Source of the DNA: Fischerella sp. CENA71
GTDB lineage: Bacteria > Cyanobacteriota > Cyanobacteriia > Cyanobacteriales > Nostocaceae
Reading direction: 5' to 3'
Assembly: GCA_024239075.1 (NCBI GenBank)
Contig: JANBVI010000066.1
Location: 21,600 to 85,599 of the forward strand
DNA: 64,000 nt
Positions 1 through 7,952 of this stretch are shown here, in pieces. Within the stretch, counting starts at the first letter, position 1, and every line of letters starts with the position of its first letter. The position numbers were made by a program, and so were the translations under genes. The notes under the pieces were generated by a model, which was not told the origin of the DNA, searched no databases, and saw only the letters and a program-made list of their open reading frames with translations.

Positions 1-41
1 ACAGAAAAAGGGCCAGATCGCTCACCACACCCAGCTGTACA

Positions 42-76
42 ATTTCTACACTTGGTACAGAAGCGAGTGTAGAAAT
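42..76. promoter_or_regulatory. 11-bp inverted repeat, possible operator or recombinase site
   Basis: Two perfect 11-bp arms, ATTTCTACACT (42-52) and AGTGTAGAAAT (66-76), are separated by 13 bp. The repeat lies about 70 bp before the gene at 149 and about 690 bp before a tyrosine recombinase. It could be an operator for the first gene or a binding pair for the recombinase; no T run follows, so a terminator is unlikely. The symmetry is seen directly and the role is inferred. Confidence 0.45.
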
Positions 77-148
77 GACCCCAACTGAGCGCGAATCAAT
101 ATCGCTTTTCATCTACAATCAGTTTATTGCTATCAAATTTGATATCGA

Positions 149-706
149 ATGCCTGACCAAAAATCCCCACCAAGCGAAATGATTCGCGTCCCTACTGCCT
201 TGATTGGTGTAGTCAGAGAACTATCGCGGCTACATCGGCAAGGGCATACAATTGCCTTGCTGCAAGCCTTAGAGGAATTAATTAAAGAATTTGATAGCAA
301 TATTGATATCAGTTTCACAGCAGGTAGTAAATCAGTTAAACAGCTAGAAGAGAAACTGGAGAAACTAGAATTTTATCTTGCTGATCAAGGCTCCTCAGTA
401 GAGACAAAACTAGAAGCTATCACCAAGAAGCTGGAACTAATTGAGCGAGCGATCGCCTCTGGAAGATTGGGCAACAGCAAAGGGCGAAGACAAACAGCGT
501 ACCCGTACCAACAAATACAAGTTGAACTACAACCCAGGACAAACTCTAGCCTTGCCGCAAGACTTGGTGTTACCCCGACTGGCCTGATTGTAGAAACAGA
601 GAAATTAAGCGCCAAAGAATTTATCAGTTGGTCGCGTAACCGTGACCCTATGAGTGTGGGGTGGGAATGGGATGCTAGAACTGAACTTTATCATCCAGTG
701 AAATAA
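149..706 (+). CDS. hypothetical coiled-coil plasmid protein, 185 aa
   Basis: I do not recognise a named family. Residues ~11-45 (IRVPTALIGVVRELSRLHRQ onward) look like a short helical, possibly DNA-binding segment. Residues ~62-112 are a charged coiled coil rich in Lys, Glu and Leu. The C-terminal part (SLAARLGVTPTGL, then FISWSRNRDP and GWEWD) resembles a small recognition domain. The overall design, a coiled coil followed by a compact Trp-rich C-terminal domain, recalls the protein at the right edge of the window. The gene ends 57 bp before the recombinase gene on the same strand, so the two may be co-transcribed. A plasmid maintenance role is a guess. Confidence 0.7.
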   Translation: MPDQKSPPSEMIRVPTALIGVVRELSRLHRQGHTIALLQALEELIKEFDSNIDISFTAGSKSVKQLEEKLEKLEFYLADQGSSVETKLEAITKKLELIERAIASGRLGNSKGRRQTAYPYQQIQVELQPRTNSSLAARLGVTPTGLIVETEKLSAKEFISWSRNRDPMSVGWEWDARTELYHPVK

Positions 707-763
707 TTTCAACTGTCCCCCCTGAGTGGTTTAATGAAAGAGCATTCAACATAAGAATCAGCA

Positions 764-1612
764 ATGTTGAATAGTCCCACTACCCTCAGCAACACTGAAC
801 TCGTTGATTTGTGGCTACACGGCAAAAGTGCCAACACTGTTGACGGGTATCGTCGCTATGCCGAAAGATTTTTTCGCCACATTGGCAACAAGCCTTTAAG
901 TGAATGCACCCTCATGGACATTCAAATGTGGTCAATTACCCTTGGGGGTAGCAATAACTCTAAGCGGGTAGCCGTGGGAGCCATCAAAAGCCTTTTTTCG
1001 TTTGCTAAACAGTTAGGTGTCATCTCATCCAATTTGGGAATACTAGTTAAGCCCCCAACAGCAAAAAACAGATTGGCAGAGCGAATTTTAACTGAATCGG
1101 AAGTACAACAGGTAATTAATAACACCACCAACGGACGCGATCGCGCGATTATCCGTTTACTTTATTTTGCAGGGTTACGGGTAAGTGAATTGTGTGGTTT
1201 GAAGTGGCGTGACCTCAAAGCCAGGGGTGACGGCGGACAAATCACAGTGTTTGGTAAAGGTGATAAAACCAGAACTGTGCTAGTGGGGAAAAGTATTTGG
1301 CGTGAGATACAAGAGTTAAAAGGCAACTCACGTAAAGATGACCCGGTGTTTGTTTCCGCGAAAGGCGGTCATCTGTGCCGGAGTATGATTTTTCATATAG
1401 TAAAAAATGCCGCGAAACGTTCTGGACTTGAAGGAAATGTTAGCCCCCACTGGCTTAGGCATAGCCACGCATCACATAGTCTTGATAGAGGTGCGCCGAT
1501 ACACCTATTACAGAAAACACTAGGGCATAGTTCGGTGGCAATTACTGAAATGTACCTCCACGCCAGACCGACTGATAGTAGTGGGTTGTATTTACCAGAT
1601 GATGATGAGTAG
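764..1612 (+). CDS. tyrosine recombinase/integrase (Xer-like), 282 aa
   Basis: This is a site-specific recombinase that would cut and rejoin DNA through a 3'-phosphotyrosine. Residues 10-90 form a SAM-like core-binding domain. The catalytic domain shows R139 (GLRVSEL), K165 (GKGDK), H229 and R232 in HWLRH, H255 (LGHSS) and the nucleophile Y264. The length matches compact XerC/XerD-type or integron-like enzymes, and all key residues are present, so it should be active. On a plasmid such enzymes resolve dimers or move cassettes. The 11-bp inverted repeat at 42-76 is the nearest candidate substrate, but this is untested. Confidence 0.92.
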   Translation: MLNSPTTLSNTELVDLWLHGKSANTVDGYRRYAERFFRHIGNKPLSECTLMDIQMWSITLGGSNNSKRVAVGAIKSLFSFAKQLGVISSNLGILVKPPTAKNRLAERILTESEVQQVINNTTNGRDRAIIRLLYFAGLRVSELCGLKWRDLKARGDGGQITVFGKGDKTRTVLVGKSIWREIQELKGNSRKDDPVFVSAKGGHLCRSMIFHIVKNAAKRSGLEGNVSPHWLRHSHASHSLDRGAPIHLLQKTLGHSSVAITEMYLHARPTDSSGLYLPDDDE

Positions 1613-1639
1613 CGTCCGATTTTACGCGTGAGGTTTTTG

Positions 1640-2890
1640 ATGAACCGCTTACTAACACCCTCAGAACATTTAATGTGGTTGCTAGCTTGTGATAGACCAA
1701 TCAATGTGGTGCTGTCTGCCACGATTAGAGGTGCAATAAGTGTTAATCAGATTACGGAGGCTCTGGGTTGGATACAGCATCGCCATCCAATACTTGGGAC
1801 AAGAATTATCATTAATCAGCAACAGCAGCCACAATTGGTGTCAGAGGGTGTACCGACGATCCCTTTACGGGTGATTGAACGTCAAGATGAAGAACACTGG
1901 TGTCAAGAGATATCTGCACAACTGCTGAGTCCTTTCTGTTGGAGTGAGGAGCCATTAGCACGGGTAGTCTTGTTGCACTCCCCTGATGTTTCTGAACTGC
2001 TAGTGACTTATCACCATATTGCAGACGGGTTATCTGGAGCTTACCTAATGCGAGATATTTGGTGCGAAATCACAAAATCAGGAAGTTACCGAGAGCCATT
2101 GCCAGAAATCCCCCCTATTGATCAACTATTGCCTCCTGTGATCGGGGACGGACAAAAAAATGCCGTTGATTTTGATTGGGGGGTTGAGGTTGATTCGACT
2201 ATCCAATTAGATGAAGCTTTCCATGAAAGATTTCACGTACTCCATTGGTATTTTTCTCCAGAAGAAACTAATAAATTAGTTGCTCGCTGTCGGCTTGAGC
2301 AAACTACTGTTCACGGGGCTTTGTGTGCTTGTTTCCTGTTGTCGCTCGCTGTTGAAACAAGTTCATCAAAGGAAACACATCTCAAATGTCTCTCTCCCTT
2401 TAATCTCCGTAATTATCTCACTATTGCTGTTGGTGAAAACTTTGGAGAATATATTGCTCGCGTGGTAACTTCTCACTCGTTAAATCAACAGACTCAATTT
2501 TGGGATTTAGCCCGTCAGGTGAAGCATCAAATTAATCAAGCAGTAGTGGATAAAACAATATATGAAGGCGGCTCAAAAGCGAAATCGTTTCTCAATACCA
2601 AACCTGACAAGATTAAGGTACGCCAGTATGCGAAGAATATTACAAGTTCAGATATCGCAATCACTAATTTAGGACGCTTAGAGATACCAGTTCATCAGGG
2701 AGGATTAGAATTAGAAAAACTTTATTTTACAGTCACAGGATTCAGGCATCAACCAATAATTGTTGCCATTGCAACAACTGCTGGAAAAATGTGTGTAACC
2801 TTTCGATATCAGGAGTCGTTAATACCTTCGGTGAGCGCACAAAGAATCAATCTTAAAGCTGTGGATAAACTACGTCAGGCAGTCGAATAA
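1640..2890 (+). CDS. condensation-domain-type acyltransferase (PapA5-like)
   Basis: The protein belongs to the CoA-dependent acyltransferase/NRPS condensation superfamily. It carries the catalytic HHxxxDG motif as HHIADG at residues ~125-130 and a late ITNLG segment, as in PapA5-type and alcohol acyltransferases. It probably transfers an acyl group from a thioester to an alcohol or amine, substrate unknown. An upstream GTG at 1628 is in frame, but GTGAGG at 1628-1633 sits 6 nt before the ATG at 1640 and reads as its ribosome binding site, so I choose 1640 (416 aa). The gene stands alone with no NRPS or PKS neighbour. Confidence 0.8.
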   Translation: MNRLLTPSEHLMWLLACDRPINVVLSATIRGAISVNQITEALGWIQHRHPILGTRIIINQQQQPQLVSEGVPTIPLRVIERQDEEHWCQEISAQLLSPFCWSEEPLARVVLLHSPDVSELLVTYHHIADGLSGAYLMRDIWCEITKSGSYREPLPEIPPIDQLLPPVIGDGQKNAVDFDWGVEVDSTIQLDEAFHERFHVLHWYFSPEETNKLVARCRLEQTTVHGALCACFLLSLAVETSSSKETHLKCLSPFNLRNYLTIAVGENFGEYIARVVTSHSLNQQTQFWDLARQVKHQINQAVVDKTIYEGGSKAKSFLNTKPDKIKVRQYAKNITSSDIAITNLGRLEIPVHQGGLELEKLYFTVTGFRHQPIIVAIATTAGKMCVTFRYQESLIPSVSAQRINLKAVDKLRQAVE

Positions 2891-3232
2891 TCTAAAAAGA
2901 TACCAACTGCGATCGCCTTTATGGTTTTGGGCTTGGGGAGTAGCGATGCTCCTACGGAGCCGCTAGGCGATCGCACAAGCGCATAAATGCACCAGTGCCG
3001 CAAACTGGATCAGGGGAGTTCCCGGAGCGATGCTCACTCTTGAGCCGCGGAAGCGATCGCTCCTCTTACCAGATAATTACTGAAAAGATTTTCCTTACAC
3101 GTTTGTGCTGCATTTTGTCATAGATGAAGCAAAATAGTTAGGAACAATTATCGTTGTTGGAACGATCCTGATTTGATAACTTGATTTTTGTGATAACCAA
3201 CAGCATCTGCCAATTTTATCAAAGGTTTTTCA
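2891..3232. other. intergenic stretch with HIP1-rich repeats
   Basis: There is no gene here. The first 170 bp hold several HIP1-type octamers and repeat filler common between Nostoc genes. On the minus strand, 2982-3011 spells the ten residues DPVCGTGAFM, the motif I signature of N6-adenine DNA methyltransferases, with no surrounding open frame. The last 150 bp are AT-rich and should hold the promoter of the gene at 3233. Confidence 0.6.
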
Positions 3233-4162
3233 ATGTGGTTAAAATTTGGTGTAAATTCCGACGGTAATTTAGTAAGTATTGAAGATGTTACCAGGGGAAA
3301 AACTTCACTAAAATGTCCCTATTGTGGTAGTGGACTAACTGCTAAAAAAGGTAAAGTCAAAGAGCATCATTTTGCTCATAACCACGAAACTTGCCGTCGG
3401 GTTGCTAAGGGTGAGTTTCCAGTTTTACCATTTTATGACAACTTTAATATCCATGTATCTAGTAAGGATTTAGAGCAATTAAAACTACTTTGGCAAGAGT
3501 ATGGCTCAAAAAATTACCCAATTGATGCTCACGTTTGTTTTCCTGGTTTATTAAAAGCAGGGATGTTGAGGAAAAATGTCTACACAGTTTCCAAAGCTTA
3601 TGAATTTACTAATTTAGGTAAAATTCCTGTTGGCGCATTAGAGCTAATGCACTTTAACGAAGTGCAAGAGCCATTATTGCAGAGTAAATTACTAAAACTA
3701 GAGCTATCTGTAGCACATGCGAAACACAAAAAATCTCCAGACTTATCATATAAGCTAACTGATTTACAACTGTATCGCGCCCAACTCAAACGCATTTTAT
3801 CTTGTACTCTGTATTTTTTAGAGATTCAAACTTCAAAGAATACTTTATACAAAATAGGAGTCACTACAAGACCGATTAAAGAGCGAATAGCAGAAATCAA
3901 ACAAGATTTGCTTGCCCATTATCAAACTGTTGCTCCTGTGGTGCTAGGAAGTTGGAATCACCGAGGAAATGTAGAAAAGTATTTTAAACACCGCTATCGG
4001 AAATTTAATCACCCCATTGGTAGTTTGACAGAATACTATAAATTCAATTGTGATGATATCAAAACCGTGTTGTCTGACCTACAACAGATGAAACCAAAAG
4101 TACTATCTCCACATGAAATAGATATTCTTGAAGACAAACCTAGCCTTGTCATTATGCAATAG
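3233..4162 (+). CDS. CoiA-like zinc-site protein fused to a GIY-YIG/T5orf172-type domain
   Basis: The N-terminus has a CoiA-like metal site: CPYC at residues 28-31, HHFAH at 45-49 and Cys54. The middle is helical. From residue ~190 the sequence LYFLEIQTSKNTLYKIGVTT followed by RPIKERIAEI matches the T5orf172/GIY-YIG nuclease fold, with a later NVEKYFKHRY segment. The combination suggests a DNA-processing enzyme, perhaps acting on incoming single-stranded or phage DNA. The gene is alone, 340 bp after the acyltransferase and 174 bp before an HNH nuclease gene on the same strand. Nuclease activity is inferred from the fold only. Confidence 0.72.
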   Translation: MWLKFGVNSDGNLVSIEDVTRGKTSLKCPYCGSGLTAKKGKVKEHHFAHNHETCRRVAKGEFPVLPFYDNFNIHVSSKDLEQLKLLWQEYGSKNYPIDAHVCFPGLLKAGMLRKNVYTVSKAYEFTNLGKIPVGALELMHFNEVQEPLLQSKLLKLELSVAHAKHKKSPDLSYKLTDLQLYRAQLKRILSCTLYFLEIQTSKNTLYKIGVTTRPIKERIAEIKQDLLAHYQTVAPVVLGSWNHRGNVEKYFKHRYRKFNHPIGSLTEYYKFNCDDIKTVLSDLQQMKPKVLSPHEIDILEDKPSLVIMQ

Positions 4163-4336
4163 TGAGGCTGGTAATGCTTTTGTCTGTGCTATTGCAACAA
4201 TCAATAGTTATTGAAAAGTAACTGTTTGAGGTCATGGAATTATGCAATCGCTCTTCCTGGTAATGTGTCTATTTTAGATAAAAAGACTATCACTACATAT
4301 TAAAATCCTAGAACTCCCGCAATAAGTAAGCTGACA

Positions 4337-4633
4337 ATGAAGTTTAACCCAACGCTTTACCCAGATAATTGGTCAGACCTTGCTCTAGCAGTTAAACAAG
4401 AGGCTAAGTGGTGCTGTCAAAAATGTGGGTTGAAGTGCATTTCCCCTGGTGAAGATACTTCTAAACTGACTCGCTCCGAAAGAATGAAACGCACACTACA
4501 AACCCATCATTGGGACAGAAACCCATCTAATAATTGTGCGGAAAACCTGATTGCGCTTTGTAGTGGGTGTCACCTTTTTTACCATAAAGGCGGTAAGTCT
4601 AATGTTTCGCCAGGGCAGTTGTCTTTGTGGTAG
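4337..4633 (+). CDS. HNH endonuclease, 98 aa
   Basis: A compact HNH nuclease. Two CxxC-type pairs (CCQKCGLKC near residue 32 and CSGCH near residue 77) would bind a structural zinc. The catalytic core is the THH with the downstream N in ENLIALC and the final H in CHLFYH. The length is typical for free-standing HNH proteins of cyanobacteria. It may be a homing-type or defence nuclease; the neighbouring GIY-YIG-type gene makes this a small nuclease pair, but there is no intein or intron around it. Confidence 0.85.
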   Translation: MKFNPTLYPDNWSDLALAVKQEAKWCCQKCGLKCISPGEDTSKLTRSERMKRTLQTHHWDRNPSNNCAENLIALCSGCHLFYHKGGKSNVSPGQLSLW

Positions 4634-4699
4634 GGGCTTTGGTAAGGTGCGATCGCTTCCGCGTACCGGAGGTTTATCGCTTCCACTCAAACCCAAAAA

Positions 4700-4738
4700 C
4701 CCAGTCTTGTGACTGGGCTTAAGTTGGGGTATATCCCC
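4700..4738 (+). terminator. two weak hairpins after the HNH gene
   Basis: CCCAGTC (4700-4706) pairs with GACTGGG (4711-4717) across a 4-nt loop. GGGG (4726-4729) then pairs with CCCC (4735-4738). No T tract follows, so these are weak terminator candidates for the HNH gene. Confidence 0.35.
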
Positions 4739-4856
4739 GTGCTTTATTTATAGAAGTTAGTTATAAGTTGCTTGTCTATTAATTACTACGACGGCGCGGT
4801 TGGTGATTTCGGAAAATTGGGAATGATGTTGAGAAGATTGATTGAGTGCGATCGCG

Positions 4857-5264
4857 TTAGGTAGTGGCTGCAAACAGGGGTGTTGTATCAGTGTAGAGCC
4901 TGATAGAAGTCACGCTGAGTGCTTGGTTGCGGTCGGTGATGGCTACTGCTGGAATTGTTACAACCTTTCCATCGTTACGTTTGTAATGATTTAAGGCTTC
5001 AAGGACAAAAGACGAATCACTACCATAAATGTTCAGTAAGTCGTGTTCCAAGCTATCAAAGGTAGTCCAGTAATCAGAAAGTCCCTGCAAAATGGCAGAT
5101 TTACCCCGAACAGGAGAATTATTGTTAGATTGCATGACACAATCATCTGCCAGAAAACTGCCGTATACTTCAATGTTTTTGGTATCAATAGCCTGCAAGT
5201 AGGCGAGATACCACTCATAGGTTTTGGGTGAAAGCTGATTGATTCTAAGCTTGTCGGTTTTCAC
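4857..5264 (-). CDS. NTF2-like/SnoaL-type protein, 135 aa
   Basis: The protein has the size and pattern of the NTF2-like superfamily. An N-terminal helix with WYLAYLQAIDTKN is followed by GSFLADDCVMQSN and PVRGKSAILQGL, then a curved beta sheet with a VTSIRLYTD end strand. Members are small cone-shaped enzymes or binding proteins of diverse function, so no reaction can be given. It is transcribed leftward, divergent from the Psb34-type gene at 5407. Confidence 0.72.
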   Translation of the reverse strand: MKTDKLRINQLSPKTYEWYLAYLQAIDTKNIEVYGSFLADDCVMQSNNNSPVRGKSAILQGLSDYWTTFDSLEHDLLNIYGSDSSFVLEALNHYKRNDGKVVTIPAVAITDRNQALSVTSIRLYTDTTPLFAATT

Positions 5265-5353
5265 TAATCACTTCTCCTTACCACCCAACGATTTTATAAG
5301 CACCTCTTGTTAACGCCATCAGCACTTTATTGTCAAGCCTTGTTGACCGATTG

Positions 5354-5367
5354 TAACAATATTGTTA
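5354..5367. promoter_or_regulatory. 14-bp perfect palindrome in a divergent promoter region
   Basis: TAACAATATTGTTA is a perfect palindrome 39 bp before the ATG of the small gene at 5407 and 90 bp before the divergent gene that starts at 5264. It resembles an operator. It does not meet the NtcA consensus GTA-N8-TAC exactly. An AAAGGAAA ribosome binding site follows at about 5393-5400. Confidence 0.4.
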
Positions 5368-5406
5368 TATTAGTTTACATAAGATAACAAATAAAGGAAA
5401 CGAGTT

Positions 5407-5577
5407 ATGTATACAACAGTTAATGAAGACGGCGTTTTAAATAACTACGCAACTGAACCCAAGATGTACTATGCTGAGTACCCTGCAATTTGGGAACAAC
5501 GCAAATACGTTATCCAAGCTGTTTTTGCATCTTTAATTGTTACTACTCTAGTTTTGGTTGGTTTTAGTGTTAGCTAA
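5407..5577 (+). CDS. psb34: Psb34-type photosystem II assembly protein, 56 aa
   Basis: The translated small gene begins MYTTVNEDGVLNNYATEPK, continues with YYAEYPAIWEQRKYV, and ends in one hydrophobic segment of about 20 residues (VFASLIVTTLVLVGFSVS). This matches the layout I know for the cyanobacterial Psb34/Ssl1498 family: a conserved acidic N-terminal tail and one transmembrane helix, distantly like HLIPs. Psb34 binds CP47-containing photosystem II assembly intermediates in the thylakoid membrane. A ribosome site (AAAGGAAA) precedes the ATG, and a good terminator follows 33 bp after the stop. Its presence on an accessory replicon suggests a second copy that could be stress-expressed, which is inference. 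Confidence 0.75.
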   Translation: MYTTVNEDGVLNNYATEPKMYYAEYPAIWEQRKYVIQAVFASLIVTTLVLVGFSVS

Positions 5578-5609
5578 GATTTTCAAATTATCGCTATATC
5601 TGTGCTTTA

Positions 5610-5636
5610 CCTCGGTAGTTAACACCGGGGTTTTTT
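5610..5636 (+). terminator. rho-independent terminator of psb34
   Basis: CCTCGGT (5610-5616) pairs with ACCGGGG (5624-5630), with one T-G pair and a 7-nt loop, and is followed directly by six T. It lies 33 bp after the stop codon of the small photosystem gene. Confidence 0.85.
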
Positions 5637-5658
5637 GTTGGGGTGCGATCGCTTCTAA

Positions 5659-5688
5659 CACAAATGCACCAGCACCGCAGGCTGGGTC
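5659..5688 (-). other. relic of a DNA methyltransferase motif I
   Basis: Read on the minus strand these 30 bases encode DPACGAGAFV, which is motif I of N6-adenine methyltransferases, preceded by LWPHFF. No larger methyltransferase frame survives. A similar footprint is at 2982-3011 (DPVCGTGAFM). Either both are remnants of decayed genes or a repeat family happens to carry this coding-like core. Confidence 0.4.
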
Positions 5689-5756
5689 AAAGAAGTGAGG
5701 CCAGAGATCAGTTCTTAGAGGAAAAGGCGGTCATAGTGCGATCGCCTAAATATTGA

Positions 5757-5820
5757 GTATCCACATATCCAAATACGCGGATACTCAAGTATGCAGATAC
5801 TCAGATATTTAGATATTCAC
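5757..5820 (+). repeat. 8-bp tandem repeat array (8 units, consensus ATACTCAG)
   Basis: Eight units follow without gaps: GTATCCAC, ATATCCAA, ATACGCGG, ATACTCAA, GTATGCAG, ATACTCAG, ATATTTAG and ATATTCAC. The unit is degenerate but the 8-bp period holds throughout. Short tandem repeats of 7-9 bp are a known feature of heterocystous cyanobacterial intergenic DNA. No coding role is visible. Confidence 0.75.
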
Positions 5821-5877
5821 TACTTACTTAATGGGCAAGACTCCTTTTTAATTTGAATATTGGGCAAAGGCGATCGC

Positions 5878-6084
5878 TCACCTAATCACCATCTTCAAAT
5901 GTTCCATCTGCGGATGTTGCCAGCCTGAGCTAATTGCCTTGGGCATTACGTGCCAACGCCCAAATGCTAAGTCAAAGGCTCGTTTATTCACCTTCTCCTG
6001 AGTTTGTGGTTGCTTGTACTGCTGAACAATCTCTTCAGTTTCCAGCAGTTGGTTGACTTCGACTATTTGTGAATATTTGGTCAT
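5878..6084 (-). CDS. small hypothetical protein, 68 aa (doubtful)
   Basis: A short leftward frame beginning MTKYSQIVEVNQLLETEEIV. It has no recognised domain; the first half is acidic and helical and the second half contains FGRWHV. It is divergent from parA, with 128 bp between the start codons. It could be a genuine small plasmid gene or the tail of a decayed one. Confidence 0.35.
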   Translation of the reverse strand: MTKYSQIVEVNQLLETEEIVQQYKQPQTQEKVNKRAFDLAFGRWHVMPKAISSGWQHPQMEHLKMVIR

Positions 6085-6212
6085 AGTGTGACGCTACTCG
6101 AAGTACTATCAATAAACAAGTCATCTCATTAAAAAACTGATACTATTGCAGCTATTGAAAAGTGAAAGTCAATCGTGACAGATACTAAGCGCAGTGAAAG
6201 CAGTGAAAAATT

Positions 6213-6854
6213 ATGATTATCGGGCTGACTAACCAAAAGGGGGGCGCGGGGAAAACCACTGTATCTGGGCATCTGGCATACTGGTTAAGCCAACGCGGGA
6301 CAGTGATTGTTGTAGATGCAGACGCACAGCAGAGCAGTACAAACTGGATGAAAGACCTGCAACTGCCGTGTAAAACAATGATAGACCCGGATGATTTGTT
6401 TGATGAACTTCCAGTGCTGGCAGAACAATATGATGCTGTAGTTGTGGACGGACCAGGTAGTTTGAGTGAAACGACAAAAGCAATTTTATCCAGATGTGAT
6501 CTAGCTCTAGTACCCTGTAAACCAGCAGGGTTAGATATGCACAGTACATCCAAGATGGTACGAATATTGCGACAAGCCAGAGAATTACGTTCAGGAATGC
6601 CCCATGTTGGTTTGTTCCTCAACCAAGCCAAAAAAGGAACTGTATTACTTAAGGATGCTCAACGCGCTCTCTCAGAAAAAAATACGGGGTTTCCTTTACT
6701 AAAAACAATGGTGTATGACCTTCAGGTAATTGCCGACGCACCAGGGCAAGGAACCACCGTTTGGGGACTACCCGGTGCAACAGCCAAACGCGCAGCCAAA
6801 GACTTTGAGGAACTTTTTACTGAAGCCTTGGGGGTAGCCAATGGCAAGAGATAG
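6213..6854 (+). CDS. parA: ParA-family partition ATPase, 213 aa
   Basis: A small (type Ib-like) ParA. It has the deviant Walker A KGGAGKTT at residues 9-16, a VVDADAQQS switch (residues 33-41) and a VVVDGPGS Walker B region. There is no N-terminal HTH, as expected for the short class in which repression is done by the partner. ParA would form a DNA-bound gradient that pulls ParB-parS complexes and so segregates the replicon. It starts a long rightward gene block, and the parB start overlaps its 3' end by 14 bp, so translation is likely coupled. Confidence 0.93.
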   Translation: MIIGLTNQKGGAGKTTVSGHLAYWLSQRGTVIVVDADAQQSSTNWMKDLQLPCKTMIDPDDLFDELPVLAEQYDAVVVDGPGSLSETTKAILSRCDLALVPCKPAGLDMHSTSKMVRILRQARELRSGMPHVGLFLNQAKKGTVLLKDAQRALSEKNTGFPLLKTMVYDLQVIADAPGQGTTVWGLPGATAKRAAKDFEELFTEALGVANGKR

Positions 6855-7746
6855 AAGAATGGTAGAAGAATTTATCTTTAGGGATGATGCTAACCAGACT
6901 AAGGCTACTATGCCCCTAAGTTTGATTGTGCTACCCCAGGAGGAACTGCGCTACTACATCGACCCAGAAGAAGTAGAAAAAATTGTTGCTTCTGCTAGAA
7001 AAAACGGCATTCTGGAACCGCTTTTAGTTCGTCCTATCCCTGGTAGTGAGCAACATGAAGTAGTAGCAGGGGCGAAACGCTACAGAGCAGCCCAGATTCT
7101 GGAACTTGCAGAAGTCCCTGTTGTTGTCCGCGAACTTAATGATGAAGATGCCCTAGAAATTGCCCTGATTGAAAACTTTGCTCGTTCGGCATTAACTGAC
7201 CTAGAAGAAACAGATGGAGTTGTGCGGCTGTTGGCTGTCAAGCTCAAAATCTCACCCCCAGAAGTACCACCACTGCTGCATCACATTCAAAACCAACAAC
7301 GAGGCAGAACTTCTGCCAATAACGTTATTGGCAATGATGTAATTGCTGTGGTGCAATCTTGTTTAACATCTTTAGGCAACATCAAACTAGATTCATTTAT
7401 CAGTAATCGCCTGCCCTTGCTCAATTTACCCAGCGACATTTTAGAAGTTTTACGCCAGGGGAAATTGGAGACAAGTAAAGCCAAAGCGATCGCACGAGTT
7501 AATGATGAAGAAACCAGAAAACAACTTCTTGAAGATGCTCTAGCCCACAATCTCTCGTTGAATGAAATTAAGCGCAAAATTAAAGAAATTGAGCAGCAGT
7601 CAAAAAGCGAGTCACCATCTTTAAAAGACCAAGTTGATGATACTTTCCAACGCTTCAAAAAAGCTAAAGTGTGGGATGACCCCAAGAAAAAAACCAAAGT
7701 AGAGAAGCTGTTGGCACAGTTAGAAGCATTGATGAAAGCAGATTAA
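6841..7746 (+). CDS. parB: ParB/RepB/Spo0J-family protein, 301 aa
   Basis: The N-terminal ParB/sulfiredoxin domain shows the CTP-binding-type boxes: EPLLVRPI at ~57-64, GAKRYRAAQ at ~76-84 (in place of the usual GERRYRA) and ENFARSAL at ~113-120. An HTH region and a Lys/Glu-rich C-terminus follow (KIKEIEQQ, then FKKAKVWDDPKKKTKVEK). It would bind parS sites and load ParA. The repeat cluster at 7953-8107, starting 207 bp after its stop, is a plausible binding region. It overlaps parA by 14 bp. Confidence 0.9.
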   Translation: MARDRRMVEEFIFRDDANQTKATMPLSLIVLPQEELRYYIDPEEVEKIVASARKNGILEPLLVRPIPGSEQHEVVAGAKRYRAAQILELAEVPVVVRELNDEDALEIALIENFARSALTDLEETDGVVRLLAVKLKISPPEVPPLLHHIQNQQRGRTSANNVIGNDVIAVVQSCLTSLGNIKLDSFISNRLPLLNLPSDILEVLRQGKLETSKAKAIARVNDEETRKQLLEDALAHNLSLNEIKRKIKEIEQQSKSESPSLKDQVDDTFQRFKKAKVWDDPKKKTKVEKLLAQLEALMKAD

Positions 7747-7952
7747 TTGAGAAATTGTAGTGGAAATTCAATTGGCTATTATTGGCATCAGCCTATGTGG
7801 AGTTTTTCGCGCTTTAGTGAAGGCGATCGCAAGGGGAACTAATTGTTTTTGTAAGAAAAAAGTTAAATATACTACATCTGTAATCAGTAAATACAGAAGA
7901 ATTATTGACCAGACAATTAAATAAATGGCAAAAACTTCACAAGACAACTGGT

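Noticed and set aside
1628-1640. GTG at 1628 as start of the acyltransferase
   Set aside because: The bases GTGAGG form the ribosome site for the ATG at 1640, and conserved-looking sequence begins at MNRLLTPSEH.
5351-5367. NtcA-binding site before psb34
   Set aside because: The palindrome gives GTA-N8-GTT and not GTA-N8-TAC, and no suitably spaced -10 box was convincing.
5757-5820. Iterons for plasmid replication
   Set aside because: Units are only 8 bp and degenerate; they match common cyanobacterial short tandem repeats, and no initiator gene is adjacent.
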